64,000 bases of DNA from Catalinimonas alkaloidigena (lineage in GTDB: Bacteria; Bacteroidota; Bacteroidia; Cytophagales; Flexibacteraceae). Both the position numbers and the translations under genes were made by a program. The notes beneath the pieces were generated by a model. That model ran no database searches, was not told where the DNA came from, and worked only from the letters and a program-made list of their open reading frames with translations. How positions within the stretch are numbered: the first letter of the stretch is position 1; each line of letters starts with the position of its first letter. The stretch lies in contig NZ_FNFO01000002.1 of the NCBI RefSeq assembly GCF_900100765.1, forward strand, positions 434,001 to 498,000. Direction: 5' to 3'. Shown here in pieces: positions 51,333 through 59,379 of the stretch.

Positions 51333-51343
51333 AAGGGGTTTTG

Positions 51344-51371
51344 TATTTTTAGCTCCGACGAGCTAAAAATA
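51344..51371. promoter_or_regulatory. TetR operator 2
   Basis: Perfect 12-bp arms (51344-51355 and 51360-51371) flank CGAC; the core TTAGCTCCGACGAGCTAA (51349-51366) repeats operator 1 with two changes in the spacer. Centres are 44 bp apart, about four helical turns. TATTTTTA within it looks like the -7 box of the tetR gene. Confidence 0.88.
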
Positions 51372-51378
51372 ATTTTCT

Positions 51379-52020
51379 ATGCAGGAAAAGATCGTAGCAC
51401 ATGCCGTAGAGGCATTCAATCAGGACGGGATTACCCGCACCACGCTTCGGAAAGTAGCGCAGGGGTTGCAGATGAGCGACGGGCACTTGCGGTATTACTT
51501 CAAAACCAAAGAAGATCTACTGCTGGCCACCTACCAAAGCCTGGAAGATGCCATCACCGCGCAGGTTCCTCGTGTGGACGAAGCGTTTACTGTGGTGAGG
51601 TTTCGGGAGCGCTTGCTAAGCGTGTTTCGTCTTATGTACCACTATCGGTTCTTTTTTCTGGAGACGCCGCAGCTGTTGCAACAGTACGGGCAAGTGCTGC
51701 AAAAATTTCAACGGCTGATGGAAGGTCGCCGCCATGCGTTCGTGCATTTGTTTCGCGGGTATCAACAAACCGGCGTGTTTCGGCCCGATGCCGACGAAGC
51801 GATTTTTCCGTTGCTTTGGGAGCAGTTTTTTGTGATTGGCGACAACTGGGTCAAATACGTGGTTTGGCGCCAGCCGTCGGAAGAAACGTTAGAAAGGGAG
51901 ATAAGCTACTACGCACAGGTGTGTGGTGCTTTGTTTCTCCCTTATCTAAACAATGAACTGCGTCCACAAATGCAGGAGTGGGTGAAGCAGGGTGCTGGGA
52001 GGAAACCTACTTCATTGTAG
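51379..52020 (+). CDS. TetR-family repressor
   Basis: The 213-residue protein has an N-terminal TetR helix-turn-helix (MQEKIVAHAVEAFNQDGITRTTLRKVAQGLQMSDGHLRYYFKTKEDLL, with LRKVAQGLQMSDGHLRYYF as the DNA-reading part) and an all-helical ligand domain rich in aromatic residues. It should repress the divergent FAD monooxygenase and itself by binding the two operators, and respond to a hydrophobic ligand. The start at 51379 lies eight bases beyond operator 2. Confidence 0.9.
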   Translation: MQEKIVAHAVEAFNQDGITRTTLRKVAQGLQMSDGHLRYYFKTKEDLLLATYQSLEDAITAQVPRVDEAFTVVRFRERLLSVFRLMYHYRFFFLETPQLLQQYGQVLQKFQRLMEGRRHAFVHLFRGYQQTGVFRPDADEAIFPLLWEQFFVIGDNWVKYVVWRQPSEETLEREISYYAQVCGALFLPYLNNELRPQMQEWVKQGAGRKPTSL

Positions 52021-52500
52021 ACACAGTGGGAATCTGGTTGCTTCTGAACAATTTCTCTAACCTGAAGCTCAGGCTGCCGTTGCTGGTCGGTGGCATTTGT
52101 AGAGAAACCGTTCCCCAGATCCTCGTCTTCGAACCCACGTTTGCGTTGAGGAGAGGGAGGGAGGGAGGGGCACACTACCCAGGGAATAGTGCGTGGGTTC
52201 GATTCAGATCATGAGCCATCTATGCTTGTGTCATAGGCGATCGTATGGGTGAAAAAATTTCATAAACATGACCATTGAGGTCACGTGTTATAGGTTCGTT
52301 AGAAACACCGGTTGAAAGAGCCTGGACGATGTTTGCTGAACGAGGGCAAGTAACAAAAGCCGGCGGGAAAGCAGTTAATACAGGTGTTGCAGATGTTGGC
52401 ACTTTTGTACAAACCCCCTCAGGATAGAAAGAAACGCATAAAATCGCGTGCGAAATGCCCGATTTGCCTTCAAGTAGTAAGAACGTTTTCTAATGTATTA
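52021..52500. other. Low-GC intergenic stretch with G-run and possible gene remnant
   Basis: About 480 bases with no convincing gene. A G4-type run GGGAGGGAGGGAGGGG lies at 52156-52171. From about 52289 to 52428 a plus-strand frame reads RVIGSLETPVERAWTMFAER and VTKAGGKAVNTGVADVGTFV before a stop, which has protein-like composition but no start or upstream extension. It could be the end of a decayed gene. Its base composition is visibly more AT-rich than its neighbours. Confidence 0.45.
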
Positions 52501-52501
52501 C

Positions 52502-52538
52502 AAAAAAACCTCCTTGACAAAGACACTGTCAAGGAGGT
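52502..52538 (-). terminator. Terminator of the RND efflux operon
   Basis: A perfect 12-bp stem (52508-52519 with 52527-52538) and 7-base loop is followed on the minus strand by seven T. It lies 30 bases past the permease stop codon. Confidence 0.95.
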
Positions 52539-52568
52539 GTAAAGGGGTGTTCAAACCGGGCTGCTACG

Positions 52569-55500
52569 CTAGCCCGCTGGAGTTTGGTGCTGCGCGCGGA
52601 GTTCGGCCAGCTTTTTCTTACCGTAGGCGGCTTTGGTGATCAGCAGGTACAACACCGGCACGATGAAAATTCCGAGCAGTGTCGCGGCCACCATACCCCC
52701 CAGCACAGTCCACCCGATGGTGCGGCGGGCAATAGCACCGGCACCTGACGAAAGTGCCAGCGGCAATACCCCCAGGATAAAGGCCAGCGAGGTCATGATG
52801 ATGGGCCGGAGGCGAAGTTGAGCAGCTTGCAACGTGGCTTTGAGCAGGTCTTCGCCGCTGTCCACACGTTCTTTTGCAAACTCTACAATCAGGATGGCGT
52901 TTTTCGCGGCCAACCCAATCAGCGTAATCAATCCGATCTGCGCGTAGACGTTATTCGTCAATTGCGAGGAAAAACTCAGAATCAGAATAGCCCCGAAGGC
53001 CCCGACCGGAACGGCCAGCAATACGGCAAAAGGCACGGACCAGCTTTCGTACAGGGCGGCAAGAAACAGGAACACAAACAGGATGGACAGCGCGAAAATG
53101 TAGACTGTGCTCGAGCCTGAATTGATTTCTTCGCGGGTCAGGCCGGAAAATTCGTAGCCGTACCCTGCCGGAAGCACTTCGTCGGCGACTTCGCGCAGTG
53201 CCTGAATGGCATCGCCACTGCTGTAGCCCGGTGCCGGGTTGCCGTTCACTTCGGTGGAGCGGAACAGGTTATAGTGGGAAATCAACGTCGCGCTTTCCGT
53301 CAGGTCGTAGTCGATCAACGTACTGAGGGGCAACATGTTCCCCTCCCGGTTGCGGACGTAATATTTTCCCATGGCGTCGATCTCGTTGCGGAACGACGTA
53401 TCGGCCTGCGCTACCACGCGGAAGTTGCGTCCGTAGAGCGTAAAGTCGTTGATGTAGCGACTGCCCAGGTACGTCTGCATCGTGTTGAAGACATCCGACA
53501 GGTTGACGCCCAGCTTCTTACACTTTTCGCGGTTCACGGTGATCTGATACCCGGGGGTGCGGGCGGTGAAGTACGAGAAGGCCCGTTCAATTTCCGGACG
53601 CTCGTTGACCGCTGCCACAAACTGCTGCACGGTTTGCTCAAACTGCTTGATGTCGTCGGTGCTTTCGCGTTGCTCTAACACAAAGCTGAAACCACCCGTG
53701 CGGCCCAGCCCCGGAATCGGCGGCGGCGGAATTACCAGTACGGTCGCTTCTTTTATCGGGGCAAAGCGCCGTTGCAGGTCGGCCAGAATCGCCGTGTTGG
53801 AGAGCGACGGATCTTTCCGTTCGTCCCACGGTTTGAGTTGGCAGAAAATGGTACCGTTGTTCGATTTGTTCGAGAACGTGACGACGTTCAGGCCGGCCAA
53901 CGCTGCGTAGTGTCCCACGCCGGGCGTTTCTTTCAAAATGTCCATCATCTCGTGCAACACGTCCACCGTGCGGGCGGTCGAGGCCGCTTCAGGAAGTTCG
54001 AAGGTGATGTACAAACGGCCTTCGTCTTCGACCGGAATAAAGCCGGTGGCTTTGCTGCGGAACAGAAACACGGTGCCGACCAGCAGACAAATCAGGAAGA
54101 CCACCACGTAACGCGAGTAGTTAATGCTTTTCCGCACCCCGCTGGTATACCGAGTCGTGGTACGCTCAAACCACTGGTTGAACTTGTAAAACAGCTTGTT
54201 GATGCCGCGTGAGTTCTTATCGAGGTTTTGCGGACGCAAAAACAGCGAGCACAACGCAGGGGTCAGGCTCAGCGCCACGAAGGCCGAAATCAGTACCGAA
54301 ATGGCGATGGTGATGGCGAACTGCTGGTAGAGTCGACCCACGATGCCCGGAATGAAGCCGACCGGTACAAATACCGCGGCCAGAATGAGGGCGATGGCAA
54401 TGACGGGTCCCGAAATTTCCTCCATTGCCTGAACGGTCGCTTCTTTCGGCGTCATCTTGTCGTGGTCGATCTTGTGTTGCACCGCTTCCACCACCACGAT
54501 GGCGTCGTCGACCACAATCCCGATCGCGAGCACGAAGCCAAACAGCGTCAGGGTGTTGATGGTAAAGCCCAACGGGATGAAAAACACAAACGTGGCGATG
54601 ATCGAGACCGGAATGGCCAAAATCGGGATGATCGTAGCCCGCCAGTTTTGCAGAAACAGGAACACCACAATCACCACCAGAATCAGCGCTTCCACCAGGG
54701 TGTGCACCACTTCGTCGATTGATACTTCGACGACCGAAGCCGCTTCGAATGGCACGATGTAGCTCACGTCGGCCGGAAACGACTGGCTGAGCCGCTCCAT
54801 CGCTTCGTAAACACCTTCGGCGGTTTCGAGGGCATTGCTGCCGGGGGTCTGATACACTAGCAGGTACGACGCCCGGTTGCCGTCTACGAACGAGTTTCCG
54901 GAATAGTTGAACTTGCCGAGTTCAACCCGGCCCACGTCCTTCAGGTAAACGATGGAGCCGTCTTCGGGCTTGGTCCGAATTACGATGTCTTCAAACTCCT
55001 CGGGTTTGGTAAGGCGGCCGCTGACCAGCACTTTGTACTCGAAGGCGTTGGCCGAATACTGCGGCGGTGCGCCAACCGATCCAGCCGCTACCTGTACGTT
55101 TTGTTCCTGCACAGCGCTGATCACGTCAGAAGCCGTCAGGCCGTACGACGCCAACTTATCGGGCTGGAGCCAGAGGCGCATGCTGAAGTCATCGGCCCGC
55201 GAAAAAACGTCGCCCACCCCGTCGACGCGCAGCAGGGCATCGCGGATAAAAATGTTCGCGTAATTGTCCAGGAACTTTACGTCGTGCGTCTGGTTAGGCG
55301 AATAAATGGCCACCAGCATCAGGATGCTCGGGCTCCGTTTGCGCACCGTCAGGCCCAGGCGCCGCACTTCGTCGGGCAATTGTGGCGTGGCTACGCTCAC
55401 CCGGTTCTGCACGTCCAGCGCCGCAATGTCGACGTTCGTGCCTACGTCGAAGGTGACGCTCATCGTCATGGTGCCGTCGCTGGTACTGTTGGTTTGCAGG

Positions 55501-55733
55501 TAGAGCATGTCGGGTACGCCGTTCACCTGCGTCTCGATGGGGGTCGCTACTGTCTGTTCCACCGTGAGGGCATCGGCTCCGGTAAAATTCCCCGTTACCT
55601 GCACGACCGGCGGCGTAATGTCCGGGTACTGGCTGACGGGCAGGGTGATGATGGCCAGCACACCAAGTAGGGTGATGACCACAGAAGCGACAATGGCGGT
55701 AATGGGTCGCTCAATAAAAGTTTTGGCAATCAT
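52569..55733 (-). CDS. RND efflux permease (HAE1/AcrB family)
   Basis: The 1054-residue inner-membrane pump starts MIAKTFIERPITAIVASVVITLLG and has twelve helices and two large periplasmic loops. The proton-relay acidic pair is in LFGFVLAIGIVVDDAIVVVEAV (helix 4), with further blocks GSNALETAEGVYEAMERLSQSFP, SLTPALCSLFL and TSLAFILGVLPLALSSGAGAIARRTIG. It exports drugs, detergents or lipids using proton flux. It is the last gene of the TolC-adaptor-permease operon, 30 bases after the adaptor. Confidence 0.95.
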   Translation of the reverse strand: MIAKTFIERPITAIVASVVITLLGVLAIITLPVSQYPDITPPVVQVTGNFTGADALTVEQTVATPIETQVNGVPDMLYLQTNSTSDGTMTMSVTFDVGTNVDIAALDVQNRVSVATPQLPDEVRRLGLTVRKRSPSILMLVAIYSPNQTHDVKFLDNYANIFIRDALLRVDGVGDVFSRADDFSMRLWLQPDKLASYGLTASDVISAVQEQNVQVAAGSVGAPPQYSANAFEYKVLVSGRLTKPEEFEDIVIRTKPEDGSIVYLKDVGRVELGKFNYSGNSFVDGNRASYLLVYQTPGSNALETAEGVYEAMERLSQSFPADVSYIVPFEAASVVEVSIDEVVHTLVEALILVVIVVFLFLQNWRATIIPILAIPVSIIATFVFFIPLGFTINTLTLFGFVLAIGIVVDDAIVVVEAVQHKIDHDKMTPKEATVQAMEEISGPVIAIALILAAVFVPVGFIPGIVGRLYQQFAITIAISVLISAFVALSLTPALCSLFLRPQNLDKNSRGINKLFYKFNQWFERTTTRYTSGVRKSINYSRYVVVFLICLLVGTVFLFRSKATGFIPVEDEGRLYITFELPEAASTARTVDVLHEMMDILKETPGVGHYAALAGLNVVTFSNKSNNGTIFCQLKPWDERKDPSLSNTAILADLQRRFAPIKEATVLVIPPPPIPGLGRTGGFSFVLEQRESTDDIKQFEQTVQQFVAAVNERPEIERAFSYFTARTPGYQITVNREKCKKLGVNLSDVFNTMQTYLGSRYINDFTLYGRNFRVVAQADTSFRNEIDAMGKYYVRNREGNMLPLSTLIDYDLTESATLISHYNLFRSTEVNGNPAPGYSSGDAIQALREVADEVLPAGYGYEFSGLTREEINSGSSTVYIFALSILFVFLFLAALYESWSVPFAVLLAVPVGAFGAILILSFSSQLTNNVYAQIGLITLIGLAAKNAILIVEFAKERVDSGEDLLKATLQAAQLRLRPIIMTSLAFILGVLPLALSSGAGAIARRTIGWTVLGGMVAATLLGIFIVPVLYLLITKAAYGKKKLAELRAQHQTPAG

Positions 55734-55763
55734 ACCAAAGGGAGTAAAAAAAGGTAAAAAACG

Positions 55764-56912
55764 TTAGTTGGCGGCAGCCCCCGCAGCGGCCGGGGTGCCC
55801 CCGGCGTTTTGCGAGGCCGTAGCGGGCGATTCGAGCTGCACCGGAGTGCCGTTGCGCAATTTCTGCACACCGTCGACCACGATCTGCTGTCCCACTTCCA
55901 GTCCTTTATTAATGACCATCTGGCCGTTGAGGTCGGGCCCCAGTTCCACCCGCACCTGCTTGGCGCGGCTGCTGTCGACCGTAAACACAAAGTACTCGCT
56001 CATCTGCTCGGTGATGGCCTTCGACGGAATCACGATGCGCTCGCCGCCGCCGTCATTGCGGACGCGCAGGAGGCAACTCATCCCCGGACGCAGCCGGTTC
56101 TCGTCGTTCGGGAAGACCAGCCGCACGGTCGTGGTCCCGGTTTGCGGGTCGATGGCGCGGTCAATCAGGCTGATTTTGCCCGGGTAAGGGTAAACCTTCT
56201 GGTTGGGCAGCGTGATGGTAAACAGCGAATCGGGCGTGGCGTCGGCCTGTTCGTAGTCCAGAAAGCGACTCAACTGCTTCTCATCGATCTCGACATCTAC
56301 TGCAATCGGGTTCTGCGTCGAAATGGTATTCAGCAACGTCTGCCCGGCGGTGACGAGCGCGCCGAGACGCACTTGTGAAATGCCAACAGTACCATCGAAC
56401 GGAGCCGTAATGGTCGAGTACCGAAGGTCGGTCGAGGCTCGCGCCACGGCGGCTTCGGCCGCGGCAACCTGCGAGCGAGCGTTTTGTAAATCGGTCTGGG
56501 CGTAGTCGACCCGCTGCTGGGCAATGGCGTCCTGTTCGCTCAGCTTCGTGTAGCGATCGGCGTCTTTCTGGGCCTTGGCTTCGTTGGCCTTGGCGACCTC
56601 CAGGTTGGCTTTGGCCTGCTGGTAAGCGGCGGCATACTTGGTCCGGTCGATTTCGTAGAGCTTCTGGCCCTTGCGAACCTGCTGGCCTTCTTTAAACGCG
56701 ATTTCGGTGATGTACCCGCCCACTTCGGCCCGCAGTTCCACTTCGTTTAGCGCAACGACCGTTGCCGGATATGTGTCGTAATAGACGGCGTGCTGCTTCT
56801 GCACGCGGGTAACATTCACCGGAACGGCCGGTGGCCCCGCCGGGGGTTGATCGGATTTTCCGCATGCCACCAAGCCGGCCGCGAGAAAACAATAAAGACT
56901 GTATTTATACAT
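55764..56912 (-). CDS. RND efflux periplasmic adaptor (membrane fusion) lipoprotein
   Basis: I place the start at 56912 (382 residues), where YKYSLYCFLAAGLVACGKSD gives a lipobox with Cys at about residue 17; a frame 44 residues longer overlaps the tolC gene and is not protein-like. The order is lipoyl domain (AEVGGYITEIAFKEGQQVRKGQKLYEID), a coiled-coil hairpin (about 95-165, rich in Ala and Lys), a beta-barrel domain and a membrane-proximal domain. A Gly/Ala-rich tail follows. It joins the AcrB-like pump to TolC. Confidence 0.93.
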   Translation of the reverse strand: MYKYSLYCFLAAGLVACGKSDQPPAGPPAVPVNVTRVQKQHAVYYDTYPATVVALNEVELRAEVGGYITEIAFKEGQQVRKGQKLYEIDRTKYAAAYQQAKANLEVAKANEAKAQKDADRYTKLSEQDAIAQQRVDYAQTDLQNARSQVAAAEAAVARASTDLRYSTITAPFDGTVGISQVRLGALVTAGQTLLNTISTQNPIAVDVEIDEKQLSRFLDYEQADATPDSLFTITLPNQKVYPYPGKISLIDRAIDPQTGTTTVRLVFPNDENRLRPGMSCLLRVRNDGGGERIVIPSKAITEQMSEYFVFTVDSSRAKQVRVELGPDLNGQMVINKGLEVGQQIVVDGVQKLRNGTPVQLESPATASQNAGGTPAAAGAAAN

Positions 56913-56922
56913 GGTGAAAGCG

Positions 56923-58275
56923 TTATTCTTGATCGGGCGAAAGCGTGCCCAGCGCGCGTTGTACATCGAGTTTAGCCGAAAGCACCTGATAGAGCGCATT
57001 GAGGCGGTTGAGTTCGGCGGTCCGCAGGTCGGTTTCCGAGACAATTACTTCCAGATACGTCTTGATCCCCTCGTCGTATTGCAACTTTACGGTGGTGTAG
57101 ACTTCCCGCGCAATAGTCAGGTTTTCTTCGTTGGCCTGCAGGTCAGCCAGGTTACTCTTATACGTAGCCAGCGCCTGCGTGTACTCGGTATTGATCTGGT
57201 TCTGAATGTTTTCTACCTGTAGTTCCGACTGCTGATAGACCAAGTTGGCCCGCTGGATGTTTTGCAGGCGTCGGCCTCCCTGCAGAATCGGGAGCGCCAG
57301 CCGAAGGCCCGTCACGGAGTTCGGAAACTGCCGGCTGTAAATCTCGCTGATCTGGTCGTTCTGGTAGAGCATGTTGTAGTCCAGAAACGCCGACAACGAC
57401 GGCAGAAACGCCTGCCGGTTGTAGGCCACATTGGCGCGTTGCAACCGCAGGTTGGTCTGGGCCAGTTGGTACTCCACCCGGTTTTCGAACTGCAGTTGTT
57501 GCAATGTGTCGAGCGGCACCGCCTGTTGCAGCGCGGCCGTATCGCTCACCACCTGCAAGGGCGCTTCGTGAGGGTAGCCCATCAATTGCTTCAGCAACGC
57601 ATAATTTCCTTCCAGACTTTCGGAGATGCCCTTGAGCTGAGCGCGGGCATTGTTTAGCGAAATGGTCGCCCGCTTGTAGTCGATCTTGTCCGTGATGCCC
57701 GCTTGGTACTGGCTGTACGCATCTTTCAGGTTGCGTTCCAGGCGCGCAATGGTTTCCTGCAGCACCTGCGTTTGTTGCTGGGTCAGCAGCACGTTGTAAA
57801 ACGCCTTGCTCACGTCGACAGTCAGGTCGATTTTAGCCGTCTGCGTTTGCTGGTACGACTGCGCACGAAAGTCGCGGGCCGTTCGGCTGGCAAACAGCAC
57901 ATCGGCGCTGAACAGCGTCTGCGAGGCCGAAAATTGTAGGGCCGACGTATTTTTCAGACCAATGGTCACAATCCGCCGGGGGCCATCCGGATTCGATGGG
58001 TCCGGAAACGCCGAAACCGGTAGTTTCAGGTAATGCTGGATGTAGTAGTTAAAGCCTACCTGCGGCAACCAGTCCGACAGCCGGATGCGGATGTCCGCAT
58101 TGGTAATCTCCTGTTCCAGTGCCGTTTGCCGGAGGGCCGGCTGGTGCAGCAGTGCATAGCGAATGCACGCGTCCAACGTCGCCTCCGATCCCAGCGAATC
58201 GGCAGGAGGGTGGGCAGAAAGGGTAGGGGCCAGTAGACAGAAAACCAGACACCAGCGGGTAAAAAAGAGATTCAT
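56923..58275 (-). CDS. TolC-family outer-membrane efflux protein
   Basis: The 450-residue protein has a signal peptide ending near TLSAH and two TolC repeats of long helices and short strands: TLDACIRYALLHQPALRQTALEQEITNADIRIRLSDWLPQVGF in repeat 1 and TLQQLQFENRVEYQLAQTNLRLQRANVAYNRQAFLPSLSAFLDY in repeat 2, with GLRLALPILQGGRRLQNIQRANLVYQQSELQ typical of the family. It forms a trimeric channel for the pump encoded downstream. It is the first gene of the operon and is divergent from the hybrid two-component gene across 1.1 kb. Confidence 0.92.
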   Translation of the reverse strand: MNLFFTRWCLVFCLLAPTLSAHPPADSLGSEATLDACIRYALLHQPALRQTALEQEITNADIRIRLSDWLPQVGFNYYIQHYLKLPVSAFPDPSNPDGPRRIVTIGLKNTSALQFSASQTLFSADVLFASRTARDFRAQSYQQTQTAKIDLTVDVSKAFYNVLLTQQQTQVLQETIARLERNLKDAYSQYQAGITDKIDYKRATISLNNARAQLKGISESLEGNYALLKQLMGYPHEAPLQVVSDTAALQQAVPLDTLQQLQFENRVEYQLAQTNLRLQRANVAYNRQAFLPSLSAFLDYNMLYQNDQISEIYSRQFPNSVTGLRLALPILQGGRRLQNIQRANLVYQQSELQVENIQNQINTEYTQALATYKSNLADLQANEENLTIAREVYTTVKLQYDEGIKTYLEVIVSETDLRTAELNRLNALYQVLSAKLDVQRALGTLSPDQE

Positions 58276-59379
58276 GTACTAAGATTCCATCCAAATAAAG
58301 TTCAAGTAACTGCCCCCTGCGACAGGGGCATGCAACCGCCGCGAAGACGGGACGGCGGAACCGTAGTCCGCGCAAAGCCATCAAGAGGACCGTAGTGGTG
58401 GGTAGGTACGGAAAAGTCGGCCTTTCAGCAGCCCGAGAAATGTAGCCCGTGTGCGATAAAAAATGGCAGGGGGCACACGACTCCGGCTGTTGCGCTGAGC
58501 CACCGATATACTCAGGGCGGGCAAGTTACACCAAATTGATGTAACTACACTAGCTACACATGTAGATAGTGAAAACTTCATCCGAAGGTACGAAGATTCT
58601 CCGGGACGGCAGCTGCGAAGTTGGGGGCGTAATGGATTGATAATGTGAAGGAAACCCCGCCCCGACGCAGGCAAGTCGTGGGGAAGGGGCAACGCCGGCG
58701 GCGAGGCTCGCCCAAGCGCATCGGTGGATGTCGTACGCCCTCGTACAACTTACCAGTGCTGACCGGTTTCAGGCATAGAGATGCCGGGCGGACTGAGATG
58801 CGCTTAGGATACCATTACCCAGGCACCGGTTTGCTTCGATGTTCACGCCAACGCTTCACAGGACGTTTACCAGCCGGCGTGTAAAAGCTGCTGGGCGTAA
58901 CGAAGCCCGGGCTTTGTACCACTTCTTTGTGTAAGTAACTGGTTACCAACCGCAATGCTGGGTTATTAACGGAGGAGAAGTAGGGTGAGAGTAGGCGGGT
59001 CTGTAAGGCAGTGCGTTGGTTTTCAGGTAGATGCGCAAGGCTGTAGCGCAGAAAAAAACCGGCCCGATTTCCTGCAAAAAAGTAAGAATCTTGTTGTGAA
59101 AGCGGTGCTGGTCTACTTTATTTGTTCGGCAAGTTTTTAACGGTAGTGTACGAGGGGCTGATGTCGTGGTCGCCAACTTCGACTCAGAACATGTGCAAGC
59201 TGGTTCCACATACTCCTCTTCCTCTTCACCATTACGCTGGTTCATCCCAAAATAGAGTGTAGACGCTTTACCGGGGCGCAAGCCCGTGGGTAAGGCACAT
59301 GGCATACAAGCGAAAGGAAGACAAGAGTGGTGTCTTCGGGCGTTGTGCTGACGTCAGTTGTAGCTTGATGTAGAAACGT
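58276..59379. other. 1.1 kb intergenic region between efflux operon and hybrid two-component gene
   Basis: No frame here looks like a real protein; the open frames are short and biased. Seen directly: a GC-rich hairpin at about 58312-58330 (TGCCCC/GGGGCA type) in the leader of tolC, an inverted repeat AGTTACA/TGTAACT (58524-58530, 58540-58546), the palindrome CTACACATGTAG (58554-58565) and CTGACGTCAG (59348-59357) just before the next gene. The length is unusual in this dense window. It could hold a small RNA, a decayed mobile element or control sites; I cannot decide. Confidence 0.45.

Noticed and set aside
52220-52402. 60-residue minus-strand frame (GTG start)
   Set aside because: The opposite strand has equally plausible composition and neither has a supporting motif; kept only as part of the remnant note.
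58645-58884. 79-residue Arg-rich frame in the 1.1 kb gap
   Set aside because: Very Arg- and Gly-rich, with no recognisable motif, promoter or partner. I considered a group II intron or transposase remnant but saw no supporting motif.
58943-59305. 120-residue minus-strand frame in the same gap
   Set aside because: Composition is irregular and no domain, signal or start context supports it.
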